Assembly: GCA_027484055.1 (NCBI GenBank)
Contig: JAIXQH010000035.1
Span: 46,420 to 110,419 of the forward strand
Source of the DNA: Verrucomicrobiaceae bacterium
GTDB taxonomy: Bacteria > Verrucomicrobiota > Verrucomicrobiia > Verrucomicrobiales > Akkermansiaceae
DNA length: 64,000 nt
Direction: 5' to 3'
This document shows, piece after piece, positions 25,976 to 33,977 of the stretch; the stretch's first letter is position 1, and each line of letters begins with the position of its first letter. A program made the translations under genes and the position numbers. Under the pieces are notes generated by a model. It ran no database searches, was not told the origin of the DNA, and saw only the letters and a list, made by a program, of their open reading frames with translations.

Positions 25976-26737
25976 ATGAAGTTCAAAAAACTGATAATTT
26001 GCATTTTTTCCAGTGCTTGCGTAATTGCCCAAGCAGAGATCCACGGCTACCCCGACGGGCCTAAATTACCGGGTGTGACCTACAGCGTTCATGACCCAGC
26101 ACGCCCTCAGCCACCGGCCGTGATGACCGGCGGGGCCGTTACTGTTAAACCACCTTCCGACGCGATCGTGCTGTTTGATGGAACTTCGTTGGATGCTTGG
26201 AGCCCCGGATTTATCCTCAAAGATGGCCTCATGATCGCAGCTGCTAAAGATGTTGACACCAAGCAGTCCTTCGGTGCGGTGCAGCTGCACATCGAGTGGA
26301 AACTGCCCGCAGGACGGCCCATCAATGGCCAAGGCGGCGGGAATAGCGGTATTTTTCTAATGGGGCTCTACGAAGTGCAAGTCCTTCAGAGTTACCAAAA
26401 TCCAACCTACCCCGACGGACAGGCCGGCTCCATGTATGGACAGCTTCCACCGCTGGTGAATGCCACGTCTCCTCAGGGCGAGTGGCAGAGCTACGATCTG
26501 ACCTTCGAGCCACCAGTCTACGAAGGAGAAAAAGTCATCAAACCCGCCAAGCTGTCGCTTTTCCACAATGGGGTCTGCTTGCAAAATGGTGAATCCTACC
26601 TCGGGCCCACTCAGCACAAGGTGCTCGCTAAATATCCGCCGAAGCACCCGCTCACCGGGCCGATCCGCCTGCAATGGCACAACGACCCCGTGGAATTCCG
26701 GAATATCTGGGTGCGCCCGCTCGGCTCGCGCCCCTGA
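25976..26737 (+). CDS. DUF1080 (3-keto-disaccharide hydrolase-type) exported protein
   Basis: 253 residues from the ATG at 25976 (MKFKKLIICIFSSACVIAQA), with a signal peptide cut around AQA-EIHG. The body is a DUF1080 concanavalin-like jelly roll: IVLFDGTSLDAWS, DTKQSFGAVQLHIEWKLPA, GNSGIFLMGLYEVQVLQSYQ, YDLTFEPPVYEGEKVI, LFHNGVCLQNG and the ending GPIRLQWHNDPVEFRNIWVR. All family landmarks are in order. These proteins are abundant in Verrucomicrobia and Planctomycetes and act on or bind glycans; one branch hydrolyses 3-keto-glycosides. Its substrate is not predictable here. Confidence 0.88.
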   Translation: MKFKKLIICIFSSACVIAQAEIHGYPDGPKLPGVTYSVHDPARPQPPAVMTGGAVTVKPPSDAIVLFDGTSLDAWSPGFILKDGLMIAAAKDVDTKQSFGAVQLHIEWKLPAGRPINGQGGGNSGIFLMGLYEVQVLQSYQNPTYPDGQAGSMYGQLPPLVNATSPQGEWQSYDLTFEPPVYEGEKVIKPAKLSLFHNGVCLQNGESYLGPTQHKVLAKYPPKHPLTGPIRLQWHNDPVEFRNIWVRPLGSRP

Positions 26738-26742
26738 GTTCT

Positions 26743-26812
26743 TGGAAATTTTTCATCCCGCCCCATCCTATCTTCTTGCGTGAAGTCGGGTGGGGCGGCT
26801 TGCTAGCGGCAA
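26743..26812. other. imperfect GC-rich inverted repeat between two genes
   Basis: CCGCCCCATCC near 26758 and GGGTGGGGCGG near 26789 can pair with one mismatch across a loop of about 19 bases. It lies in the short gap between the DUF1080 gene and the next lipoprotein gene. No T-run follows on either strand, so it is not a standard intrinsic terminator. Confidence 0.3.
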
Positions 26813-26814
26813 GG

Positions 26815-29031
26815 ATGAAAAAGCGCACGCATTGGCTGTTGGTCACGACCCTCGTTCTAACCCTAGGGGCGTGTAAAAAAGAAGAAAAAGCCCCGGCTCC
26901 AGCAAGCGTCGCCGCGCCAGCTCCCACCGCTGCGGTGCCCGTCGTGCCTGAACCGAAGCCTGTCATCCCAGCTCTCACCGCAGAAGAGCGTGCCGCGAAA
27001 CTCGGATTTGCCAAGCATCTGCCAGCGGACACCGAGGGGCTGGTGAGTTACTACCAGGGCACCGAGACGACTAAGCGCGTGAAATCCACCAAACTCTGGA
27101 AATTCATCCAACGTGAATTGAACGACGCTGAAGAACCTGAGCCACCCACCGATCCTGCGGTCGAAGAGCCCTTTGGCCCAGCGGCGCTCTTCGGAACCGA
27201 GTTCTCATTTGCCCTAGGCAAACCCAGCTCAGCGGAATTCCAGAAAATCGGCCGTCTCAACAGCCGCAACACCTACTTCCAGATCCGCAGTGTGGTGAAG
27301 GCCTTTGACATGGCCATCCAGTCGGGTGACGCCGCCGCTCTGACCAAGGCGCTCTCAGAATCCTTCAGTGACGAACTTTTCGCAGAGCTTCTTCGCGACC
27401 CGAAATCCGGCATCGATCTGGTCGAGCAGCTCCAACTCCCGCCCCTCTACTTCGCCTTCAAGGTGAAAGAAGCCGACCGCGAGGCCGCCGCGACTCAGCT
27501 CGCCTCCACCATCGGCATGGCAAACATGCTGGGTGAAATGGTCGTGCCTGCCACCGCAGAGTCGTCTGGTAGCAAGCTGACGGGGGTCAAGATCCTTGGC
27601 TCTAAGATCTCTGAAAGTCTCGCAGCTGACCGCAGCAGCATGGACACCGCCCTCACTCCGGAAATGGCAGACCGCGTGCTTGCCGCGCTGGCGAAGAAGG
27701 ACATCGTCCTCGTCTCCGGTAGCGTCGGTGACTATGTCGTCCTCTTTTTCGGCCCCTCGACTGAGGCCTTTAAACTCAGTCCAGATTCCGCCTCCTCCCT
27801 ATGCAGTGGCGCGGCACTCAGTTTCGTGGACGCCTTCGCCAAGCAGGAACTATCCGCCCTTGTATATGGTGAAAAAACCGCAACGGATCTGATCTCCGCC
27901 GACTCAGGAGCCTTCGCCGACTACATCGAGGGCCTGCGCGACGGCATCGCTGCCGCAGAAAGACTCGGCGACACCCGCGATCTTGACGCCATGTTCCGCA
28001 TCCTCGCCGAGCGCGAAGAAGCCCTCCGCAAACTGGGTGGAAATGAAGCCACCGGCATCCTCGCTTATTTTGAAGATGGGCTGAAAATCGAGTCAGTCGG
28101 CGGAAGTGATCTCGGCCTAGTCGACTACCAGGCGAGCAACAAGCTCGCGCACCTCGGCAGGACTCCAGGCGTCGCGTTTTTTGCCAACGTCAGCAGCGAC
28201 CCCATTTTCCAAGCAAAAGCCAGCGACTACTTCCAAGCCCTCTTCGAGACCACGAGCGCCCTTAGCCAGCTTGTCGCCGAGTCGCCGGTGCCCATGGAAG
28301 GCCTCGAAAAGGCCCGGGAAATGACCAAGCTCTTTAACTCCCAGTTCCGCCCTGATCTCCTGAGCCTCTGGGGCATTTACAAGAACGACTTCTTGGCGGG
28401 CATTGGCACGGAGACCGCTTGGGTCGTCGACTTAAAAGGCACTCCACCCAAGATCCCCGGCGCGTCGGAGGCCCTGCTCGCCGAGGCCAAAGTTCCGCGC
28501 ATTTCCCGCATCTCTCCCGTCACAGACCGTGCCAAACTCGCCGAGTCTTGGACGAAGATGAACCTCACCTTCAGCTCCACGCTGGGTAAAGTCGGTAAGT
28601 TGATGGGCCGTGACATCCCCATGCAGGAGCCTCTCAGTTCTGAGAAAAATGGAGCCACCACCTGGTTCTTCGCCCTCCCATTTTCCACCAATGACTTCCT
28701 GCCATCCATCACGCTGAACGACCGCTGGTTCATCGCTTCCACCTCGAAGAACCAAGCCACCGACCTCATCGCCCAAGCCGATGCGGGTGGTGCGTCAGGT
28801 GACGGACTTTTCCTGTCGATCGATTTCAAAGCACTCGGCAGTTACGCCCAAGACAGCCTCAAACTCGCGGAGGCCCACGTCGCAGAATTCACCGGCCAAC
28901 CCCTCGCCGAGCAAGAGCTTAAGATGCTGAAAAGCGCTGCGCTCATCTTTGAAGACGTCGATCACCTCACCCTCCATAGCCGCCGGGACGGCAGTGACAT
29001 ACGCACCAGCATTCATTTAAAAACGCGTTGA
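26815..29031 (+). CDS. large predicted lipoprotein of unknown function
   Basis: 738 residues from the ATG at 26815. A lipoprotein signal MKKRTHWLLVTTLVLTLGAC places Cys20 at the outer or inner membrane surface; a Pro/Ala-rich linker (EEKAPAPASVAAPAPTAAVP) follows. The rest is a soluble, Ala/Leu-rich domain with no motif I recognise; DTEGLVSYYQG near residue 70 and repeated 'FFANVSSDP..' and 'LFLSIDFKALGSY..' segments recall repetitive DUF3352-like proteins, but only weakly. An upstream extension of the frame overlaps the DUF1080 gene and lacks a leader. Its end touches the mutY region. Confidence 0.7.
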   Translation: MKKRTHWLLVTTLVLTLGACKKEEKAPAPASVAAPAPTAAVPVVPEPKPVIPALTAEERAAKLGFAKHLPADTEGLVSYYQGTETTKRVKSTKLWKFIQRELNDAEEPEPPTDPAVEEPFGPAALFGTEFSFALGKPSSAEFQKIGRLNSRNTYFQIRSVVKAFDMAIQSGDAAALTKALSESFSDELFAELLRDPKSGIDLVEQLQLPPLYFAFKVKEADREAAATQLASTIGMANMLGEMVVPATAESSGSKLTGVKILGSKISESLAADRSSMDTALTPEMADRVLAALAKKDIVLVSGSVGDYVVLFFGPSTEAFKLSPDSASSLCSGAALSFVDAFAKQELSALVYGEKTATDLISADSGAFADYIEGLRDGIAAAERLGDTRDLDAMFRILAEREEALRKLGGNEATGILAYFEDGLKIESVGGSDLGLVDYQASNKLAHLGRTPGVAFFANVSSDPIFQAKASDYFQALFETTSALSQLVAESPVPMEGLEKAREMTKLFNSQFRPDLLSLWGIYKNDFLAGIGTETAWVVDLKGTPPKIPGASEALLAEAKVPRISRISPVTDRAKLAESWTKMNLTFSSTLGKVGKLMGRDIPMQEPLSSEKNGATTWFFALPFSTNDFLPSITLNDRWFIASTSKNQATDLIAQADAGGASGDGLFLSIDFKALGSYAQDSLKLAEAHVAEFTGQPLAEQELKMLKSAALIFEDVDHLTLHSRRDGSDIRTSIHLKTR

Positions 29032-29042
29032 GCGGGGCGGTG

Positions 29043-30077
29043 ATGTTGAAACCACGCTGGGAGAATGAGGTGCTCACCTCACGGGTGGAGTTCCGCCGGG
29101 CACTCGTCGCTTGGTTCCGGGACCATGGTCGCGACTATCCATGGCGCAGGACCCACGAGCCGTATCCGATCCTTGTCTCCGAGGTGATGCTCCAGCAGAC
29201 CCAGATCGCCACCGTGCTAGGGCGTGGCTTTTACACGCGCTTTTTGGAACGTTTCCCCAGCATTGAGCATCTCGCCACCGCCGAAGAAGAGCCCTTGCTC
29301 AAGGCGTGGGAAGGCCTCGGCTACTACCGGCGGGTGCGAATGCTGCGGGAAACCGCGCGGGCCGTCGTCGCCGCGCAGGGTGGGGGATTTCCCCAAGATT
29401 TACCGGCCTTGTTGAAACTGCCCGGCATCGGTCGCTACACGGCAGGAGCCCTCCGCGCTTTCGCTTGGGATTTACCCGCTGTGGTGGTGGACGGAAATGT
29501 GCTGCGGGTGCTTGCCCGTTTGTTCGATTTCACCGCCACCGTGGACGATACGGCAGGCCTTAAACAGCTTTGGGCCTGGGCCGGGGAACTCGCCGATCCT
29601 GAGAACTCGCGACTTTACCACGCCGGGCTAATGGAGCTCGGTCAGCGGATCTGCCGTCCCGGCCTGCCAGACTGCCTGAGCTGCCCCGTCGCAGGATTTT
29701 GTAAAACCCAGCTGCCGAGTGCCCTGCCCGTGAAAAAGCCCAAAGCCACCACCACCGCCGTGGACGAGCACGCGCTCTGGCTAAAAGACTCGCAAGGGCG
29801 GATTCTGCTTCACCGCGAAGGCGGTAAGCGCCGGGAAGGCTTGTGGAAACTTCCCACTCGTGACGCCGGAGACGTCGCAAAGCTGCCCCTGCTGGAGACG
29901 GAAGACTACTCGATCACCCGCTACCGGGTTTGCCTCCGTGTCTACGACGGTGCATCTCTCGCACAGCCCCTCCCAGCCGCACTCGACGAATACTGGATCG
30001 CTCCCGACGACGTGATGGCTTTGGCGATGCCTGCTCCGTTCCGGCGAGTGATCGGAAGATTTCTTGAGGGAAAGTAA
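29043..30077 (+). CDS. mutY: A/G-specific adenine glycosylase
   Basis: 344 residues from the ATG at 29043, which has GGGGCGG about 5 bases upstream; a TTG at 29028 overlapping the previous stop (TTGA) and a GTG at 29040 are alternatives. The enzyme removes adenine mispaired with 8-oxoguanine. Motifs: YPWRRTHEPYPILVSEVMLQ with the catalytic Glu, QQTQIATVL, the helix-hairpin-helix LPGIGRYTAGALRAFAW, the catalytic Asp in VVVDGNVLRVLARLF, and a [4Fe-4S] ligand set C-x6-C-x2-C-x5-C (CRPGLPDCLSCPVAGFC). The C-terminal Nudix-like 8-oxoG reader domain runs from about residue 225 (EHALWLKDSQGRILLHREGG). Confidence 0.95.
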   Translation: MLKPRWENEVLTSRVEFRRALVAWFRDHGRDYPWRRTHEPYPILVSEVMLQQTQIATVLGRGFYTRFLERFPSIEHLATAEEEPLLKAWEGLGYYRRVRMLRETARAVVAAQGGGFPQDLPALLKLPGIGRYTAGALRAFAWDLPAVVVDGNVLRVLARLFDFTATVDDTAGLKQLWAWAGELADPENSRLYHAGLMELGQRICRPGLPDCLSCPVAGFCKTQLPSALPVKKPKATTTAVDEHALWLKDSQGRILLHREGGKRREGLWKLPTRDAGDVAKLPLLETEDYSITRYRVCLRVYDGASLAQPLPAALDEYWIAPDDVMALAMPAPFRRVIGRFLEGK

Positions 30078-30123
30078 AATCCTATGTGACGGACCCATTC
30101 TATTGTGATTCTTTCATCCCCAG

Positions 30124-30909
30124 ATGGTTCGATCACTTCAGGGAGTCTTATTACTCGGGACAGTAGTTCTCTTCCAGTCCTGCGCGGTCCCACCTGAGGC
30201 CCTACCCATCGCGCCCAACAGCATGACCCGGCAGCTCGTCGCTGAACGTTCCAGTGCCATCGTAGTTACCAGCGGCAGCAACCTCAATAACTGGGTAGGC
30301 CGGGATTTCTCTGTGGTCCACGCACCGAAAGATGCGGACGGCGGCTCTGCGGCACCCATCTCGGCCGATGGCTATTTTCTCACCGCAGACCATGTTCTGG
30401 CCAAAATGGCAGGTCGCAATGTCTTTATCCTCTACGGCAAGCGCGGGAGCCTCGTGCCCTACCTCGCCCGCGTGGTATGGCGTTCGCACCGATCGGACCT
30501 AGCGCTGCTCCATATCCCAGTGGCGACCCCTTATTTCTACCAATGGACGCCACCCGAGAGCTGGCTTCCCAGCGAAACATGCTTGCTGCATGGCGGGATT
30601 TCTACCGGCTCGAAGTTCGTGGATGGCAAGTTGGCCACCGCGCTTGCTCCGGAAGGGGCTTTCACCGGCGCACGGAACTTCAAGATGGATCTCCCCTTGC
30701 AGCCCGGCGACAGCGGCGGCCCCGTGGTGGATGCCTATGGGCGTCTCGTGGGCATCAACTCAGCCGTGGAATTTCTAGTGCCCATGGAAACCGCGTTTTT
30801 TCTCAGCTCCGAGGGCAATCGGCCGAGTGTGCGGATGATCAATTCATTGATCGAAAAAGATCGTTCACTAAACCGCTCGCGGAGCCACCGAAAAGGGTGC
30901 AGTCATTGA
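30124..30909 (+). CDS. trypsin-like serine protease, lipoprotein
   Basis: 261 residues. A lipoprotein signal (GVLLLGTVVLFQSC; Cys19) leads into a compact S1-type protease fold. The triad is readable: His in GYFLTADHVLAK (about residue 88), Asp in WRSHRSDLALLHI (about residue 123), Ser in LQPGDSGGPVVDAYGRLVGI (about residue 200). There is no PDZ domain, unlike DegP. It is probably a cell-envelope protease. The next lipoprotein gene starts 3 bp after its stop, so they are co-transcribed. Confidence 0.82.
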   Translation: MVRSLQGVLLLGTVVLFQSCAVPPEALPIAPNSMTRQLVAERSSAIVVTSGSNLNNWVGRDFSVVHAPKDADGGSAAPISADGYFLTADHVLAKMAGRNVFILYGKRGSLVPYLARVVWRSHRSDLALLHIPVATPYFYQWTPPESWLPSETCLLHGGISTGSKFVDGKLATALAPEGAFTGARNFKMDLPLQPGDSGGPVVDAYGRLVGINSAVEFLVPMETAFFLSSEGNRPSVRMINSLIEKDRSLNRSRSHRKGCSH

Positions 30910-30911
30910 CC

Positions 30912-31349
30912 ATGCCGGGATTTCAAAAAGCCTTCTCCATCCTCCTCGTGCCGCTGCTGGCCATGCTGCTAGTGTCTTGCGGAACGGTCAACGAGGTCAT
31001 TCAAGAAAGCTCCATCGCCATGGGCGGGGGAAATCAAATGATGCTCGTCCGTCGCGATCCAGCCTCCTTCGGCTATGTGCGGATGGGCATTTTAGGACAA
31101 AATTACCCAGACATCAGACGCTTCGTGAAAACCAAGGGCGTGCCAGATTTCTTTGCCGAGGCGAATAACTCAAGCGGTCACTACTGCCTTTTTTATTATT
31201 TGCGCAAAAGACATGCCTTCATTTCCCGGATATGCAGCAGCCGCGCACAAACCGTCCAATTCGCCGGCCCCTATCCCATCACCGACAAGGAACTCGACGT
31301 GCTGACCGAGTTTCAACGTGAGCATCGAATTGATGTTGTGACACGCTGA
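30912..31349 (+). CDS. predicted lipoprotein of unknown function
   Basis: 145 residues: MPGFQKAFSILLVPLLAMLL leads to VSCGTVNEVI, a lipobox with Cys23. The rest has no motif I recognise; it contains FGYVRMGILGQNYPDIRRFV and HYCLFYYLRKRHAFISRIC. It starts 3 bp after the protease gene, so a shared envelope function or a protease partner is plausible. Confidence 0.62.
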   Translation: MPGFQKAFSILLVPLLAMLLVSCGTVNEVIQESSIAMGGGNQMMLVRRDPASFGYVRMGILGQNYPDIRRFVKTKGVPDFFAEANNSSGHYCLFYYLRKRHAFISRICSSRAQTVQFAGPYPITDKELDVLTEFQREHRIDVVTR

Positions 31350-31689
31350 TAGGCAGTTTCTAAGGTTGCAATAGGCGTAATTCGCTACTTTTTCCGTTTT
31401 GGCGTCGAAGATCCATGATCGGGATTTTTCTCCGATAATATCTCTAATTGATCTGAGTCACACCCCTAGCTTTGGCCTCCGTTGCCTTAATCCATCATCA
31501 TCACTAGGGCTGCTCCTTTTTTGATAGAGTATCCTAGGTTCATGGAGCGGATGGTTGATTCGTTGGATCCATGAATAGGTGAGGGTTTCACCCCATAGAT
31601 CACTCCATCAATCATTGTTAACTTCCCAACATCAGCAGCAAGCCGAGACCGCTCGGAGGCTGCTATGATCCAATCTAAACGACACCACC
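31350..31689. other. intergenic region upstream of csbD
   Basis: 340 bp with no convincing gene. A leftward 70-codon frame (31487-31699) contains MIDGVIYGVKPSPIHGS, but I recognise no family and it crosses the csbD start. TTCATGGA and TCCATGAA near 31539 and 31568 form an 8-bp inverted repeat. The csbD leader hairpin at 31634-31664 is listed separately. Confidence 0.5.
31634..31664 (+). promoter_or_regulatory. hairpin in the csbD 5' leader
   Basis: AGCAGC pairs with GCTGCT as the outer arm, and CCGAG with CTCGG as the inner arm around ACCG. It ends 25 bp before the csbD ATG. No Shine-Dalgarno motif is visible between hairpin and start, so the structure may affect translation or mRNA stability. 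Base pairing is seen; function is inferred. Confidence 0.4.
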
Positions 31690-31893
31690 ATGAACACACT
31701 CGAAATCAAAGGGGACTGGAATATTCTCAAAGGAAAAATGAAACAAAAATGGTCAGCCCTCACGGATGATGACCTGAAATACTCAGAAGGTCAGACAGAC
31801 GAGCTCATCGGCCGCATCCAGAAACGGACCGGTGAAACTCGCGAGGCGATCCAGAAATCCGTTGATGAATTCCGCAAGAGCTGCTGCGCCTAA
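31690..31893 (+). CDS. CsbD family stress-response protein
   Basis: 67 residues, typical length and sequence: [20 protein letters not shown], then [20 protein letters not shown] and [18 protein letters not shown]. CsbD-like proteins are small, highly charged and induced by general stress (sigma-B in Bacillus, phosphate starvation/RpoS in enterics); their mechanism is unknown. The C-terminus ends in SCCA, slightly unusual. It leads a run of small envelope and stress genes. Confidence 0.9.
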   Translation: MNTLEIKGDWNILKGKMKQKWSALTDDDLKYSEGQTDELIGRIQKRTGETREAIQKSVDEFRKSCCA

Positions 31894-31926
31894 TTGATTA
31901 TTTACCACTCCAAAATCACCCCAAAA

Positions 31927-32229
31927 ATGAAACCGATTCAATACCTGTTCGTTGTGCTCGCCGCCGCCATTTCGATGAGCTGCGACAAGCAAAAAGCCGC
32001 AATCGACGAGAGCAATAAGGCGACCAAGGACGACATCAATATGCGCAAAGCGGAAGTCGATGCCTCAGCGAAGGACGCCACTCACCAAGCAGACGCCACG
32101 GCGACGATCGACAAGGCGAGGATCGAAGCTAACAAAGAATCTCTCCAAGCACAACTCGACGCGGACAAGAAAAAGGCTGACGCCTTGGCCGAATCCGAGA
32201 AAGCCAGAGTTGACGCCGAGAAGAAATAA
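31927..32229 (+). CDS. small coiled-coil lipoprotein
   Basis: 100 residues from the ATG at 31927: leader MKPIQYLFVVLAAAISMSC, with Cys19 as the lipidation site. The mature part is entirely charged and helical (AEVDASAKDATHQADATATI, QLDADKKKADALAESEKARV), predicted to form a coiled coil like Lpp-type tethers, though it lacks the terminal Lys/Arg arrangement of Braun lipoprotein. It lies 33 bp after csbD and is followed by a perfect hairpin, so csbD and this gene likely form one short transcript. Confidence 0.7.
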   Translation: MKPIQYLFVVLAAAISMSCDKQKAAIDESNKATKDDINMRKAEVDASAKDATHQADATATIDKARIEANKESLQAQLDADKKKADALAESEKARVDAEKK

Positions 32230-32245
32230 TCTCCCCCGCTGTCAA

Positions 32246-32273
32246 AGCCACACTCCACTCGTGGAGTGTGGCT
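32246..32273 (+). terminator. perfect 13-bp hairpin after the coiled-coil lipoprotein gene
   Basis: GCCACACTCCAC, a 2-nt spacer, then GTGGAGTGTGGC pair perfectly, extended by an outer A-T pair. It lies 16 bp after the stop codon. No T-run follows, so it may terminate weakly or protect the 3' end; bidirectional use is possible. Confidence 0.55.
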
Positions 32274-32330
32274 AATGATTCGAAAAGTCGATTCGGTCTG
32301 TCACCAATGCCGCCGAAACTTGGGAAATTC

Positions 32331-32471
32331 AACCGCAGATGGAACGCGATTTTGTGAATTGGTAGAAGGAATTATGGAACCCTTGATTTTGCCCCCTATT
32401 GAGCTGATGTTGATGAATGATAGGGTTGTAATGGTTTCTTCGGTTTGTGTGGTTCGCGTCCATCTGCGGTT
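32331..32471. repeat. 141-bp element with near-perfect terminal inverted repeats (MITE/REP-like)
   Basis: The left end AACCGCAGATGGAACGCG and right end CGCGTCCATCTGCGGTT are reverse complements apart from one inserted A. The interior has no gene. The ends resemble the 'ACCGCAGATGGACGC' intergenic repeats found in many environmental genomes. It sits between two convergent transcripts (the stop of the NlpC/P60 gene is at 32479). Confidence 0.55.
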
Positions 32472-32478
32472 CAGTTTT

Positions 32479-33147
32479 CTAATTTAGAGTCTTTACGAGT
32501 GCGATGCCTACTGGTGTGCCGTAGCCGATGAAAGAGATTTTCGAGCCTAGTGACGGAAGCCGGAAATCATAAATTCCATATCCGTTCGCTTGGGTGCCCC
32601 TATATGAACGACCATCGGTTGAGTTGATCATCACGGGCCGGAGGTCTTTCTTTTCGGTGCCAAGATAGAGCGCGACGTGGGTGATATCAGGCTCCAGAGT
32701 CGGACCTGTTCTCCCCCAAAACAAAAGGTCGCCAGGCTGGAGCGAACTTAAGCTTGGATGTTCGAGCTCCTCCACTCCAAGTGGCAATTGGTGCAGTCTT
32801 CCGTTTTGTCTCAGCCACTGAAATTGCTCTACTGAAGTGCGTGGTGGATCCAAGCCCACACCGCGCATGACATAGAACATCGCGCCCGAGCAATCAAATC
32901 CTCCTGCTGCTGGTGTGGAACCACCCATCAGGTAAGGTAGCCATGGTGAATCTCTCGCAACGGCGATGGCACCCTCAATCAATTTCTGGCGGTCCGCAGG
33001 TAGCGAATCGAAGTCGGTCAGTTCCTGCGTCGTAATTAGCGCTGGCTTGCCGTGAACCTTTTTTGTCGGAATCGGCTCCTCGGTTTGTGCCGTTAGGCAG
33101 GAAGTAAGGCACAGCCAAAAGGCGCAGTGGCCCATGCGGTTGTTCAT
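32479..33147 (-). CDS. NlpC/P60 family cell-wall hydrolase
   Basis: 222 residues with an export signal (MNNRMGHCAFWLCLTSCLTA). The catalytic domain has the family order: AGGFDCSGAMFYVMRGVGLD with the nucleophilic Cys (about residue 91), LQPGDLLFW, and ITHVALYLG with the His (about residue 160). Between these are RTSVEQFQW and QNGRLHQLP. Such enzymes cleave peptide bonds in peptidoglycan stems (gamma-D-Glu-diaminopimelate). An N-terminal prodomain-like part (residues 30-75) is of unknown type. It is likely exported to the periplasm. Confidence 0.85.
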   Translation of the reverse strand: MNNRMGHCAFWLCLTSCLTAQTEEPIPTKKVHGKPALITTQELTDFDSLPADRQKLIEGAIAVARDSPWLPYLMGGSTPAAGGFDCSGAMFYVMRGVGLDPPRTSVEQFQWLRQNGRLHQLPLGVEELEHPSLSSLQPGDLLFWGRTGPTLEPDITHVALYLGTEKKDLRPVMINSTDGRSYRGTQANGYGIYDFRLPSLGSKISFIGYGTPVGIALVKTLN

Positions 33148-33264
33148 CGTGGGGAAATGTGTGGATGGAGATTTCGGCGGCTATGCTGATGCTCTCCAGC
33201 TGCAGGGTTGAAGCGCTGGGGCTTACGGCAGGTTCTCAATCTGCGTCGTAAGCCAAGCGATTCG

Positions 33265-33480
33265 TTAAACGGATCTCGGCTTCAGAAATAACAGTGTTAC
33301 GCCACCTAAGAGTGCAAGCGCTCCTACGACCGGTGGGATAAAATGAGTTTCTCGGGTTTCGATGCGTAACCCGAGAAAACGAACGGTCTCGCCAGGCGTG
33401 GTGAAGCTGATGCCCGAGTAGGCGAGCACGAACACCCCGAGGAGGATGAGAACTATTGCAGCTATCGCTTTTGTATTCAT
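33265..33480 (-). CDS. small membrane protein with two helices
   Basis: 71 residues from the ATG at 33480: MNTKAIAAIVLILLGVFVLA, a linker YSGISFTTPGETVRFLGL, then HFIPPVVGALALLGGVTLLF. Two transmembrane helices with a periplasmic or cytoplasmic loop. Similar short proteins are common beside CsbD and entericidin genes in stress clusters (often called DUF3185-like), but I cannot assign this with certainty. A longer upstream frame overlaps the next gene and is rejected. Confidence 0.65.
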   Translation of the reverse strand: MNTKAIAAIVLILLGVFVLAYSGISFTTPGETVRFLGLRIETRETHFIPPVVGALALLGGVTLLFLKPRSV

Positions 33481-33494
33481 GGTGGCAGACGGTA

Positions 33495-33644
33495 TTATAA
33501 GATTCGGCGGCCTTGTATGACCTTCACAAGAATCATGATGATGGCAACCACCAAGAGTATGTGAATGAATCCGCCTATGGCAGTGCTGGTCACGAGACCT
33601 AGTAACCATAGGACGATTAGGATGATGGCGATGGTCATTAACAT
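33495..33644 (-). CDS. lmo0937-family short membrane peptide
   Basis: 49 residues that I translated directly: MLMTIAIILIVLWLLGLVTS, then TAIGGFIHILLVVAIIMILV and the tail KVIQGRRIL. The pattern of two helices separated by S/TxxxGG(F/L)IH(I/L)LLV matches the lmo0937/DUF5670 family. Its ATG is at 33644. It lies 14 bp before the two-helix gene at 33480 and 57 bp after the entericidin-like gene, in the same direction. Confidence 0.75.
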   Translation of the reverse strand: MLMTIAIILIVLWLLGLVTSTAIGGFIHILLVVAIIMILVKVIQGRRIL

Positions 33645-33701
33645 ATTTTTATAATTGAAGTAGTTTTTTGTAGGAATTTCTGGCGGTAGTCGACTACTGA
33701 C

Positions 33702-33845
33702 TTAGTGAGAAGCCGCTTTTGTGATATGGTCTCCGGTGTGCTCGACGTCTCTGCCGAATCCTTGAACCGTGCGGCAGCTCGTGCCGCAAATGGCAAATAA
33801 GATTGAAGAGAAGATTAGAAACAACTTGGAATTATATTTTTTCAT
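33702..33845 (-). CDS. entericidin-like small lipoprotein
   Basis: 47 residues: MKKYNSKLFLIFSSILFAIC leader, then GTSCRTVQGFGRDVEHTGDH. The combination Cys-x-T-V-x-G-x-G-x-D-V-E/x-x-G-x-x-I is the entericidin A/B signature. Entericidins form a stress-linked lipoprotein pair in enterics (antidote/toxin to cell lysis), but single copies are widespread and of unclear role. It begins the leftward group of three tiny envelope genes and is divergent from the SbmA/BacA-like gene. Confidence 0.7.
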   Translation of the reverse strand: MKKYNSKLFLIFSSILFAICGTSCRTVQGFGRDVEHTGDHITKAASH

Positions 33846-33977
33846 AATGGTGTGCATTGATGGATCTTTGCGTGAACACTCAACTTCATCTCGCGTCTCA
33901 GGACCATGGGGTGTATCCCTACCCGAAAAGTGAATTGTCTCGCTTGTTATTGATCATTCACTACGATCAATTTTCAC

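Noticed and set aside
29028..29042. TTG start for mutY overlapping the previous stop as TTGA
   Set aside because: No ribosome-binding site upstream; the ATG at 29043 has GGGGCGG ahead of it, and MutY needs none of the five extra residues.
31487..31699. 70-codon leftward frame containing MIDGVIYGVKPSPIHGS
   Set aside because: It runs through the csbD leader and start, and I recognise no family; kept only as a remark on the intergenic region.
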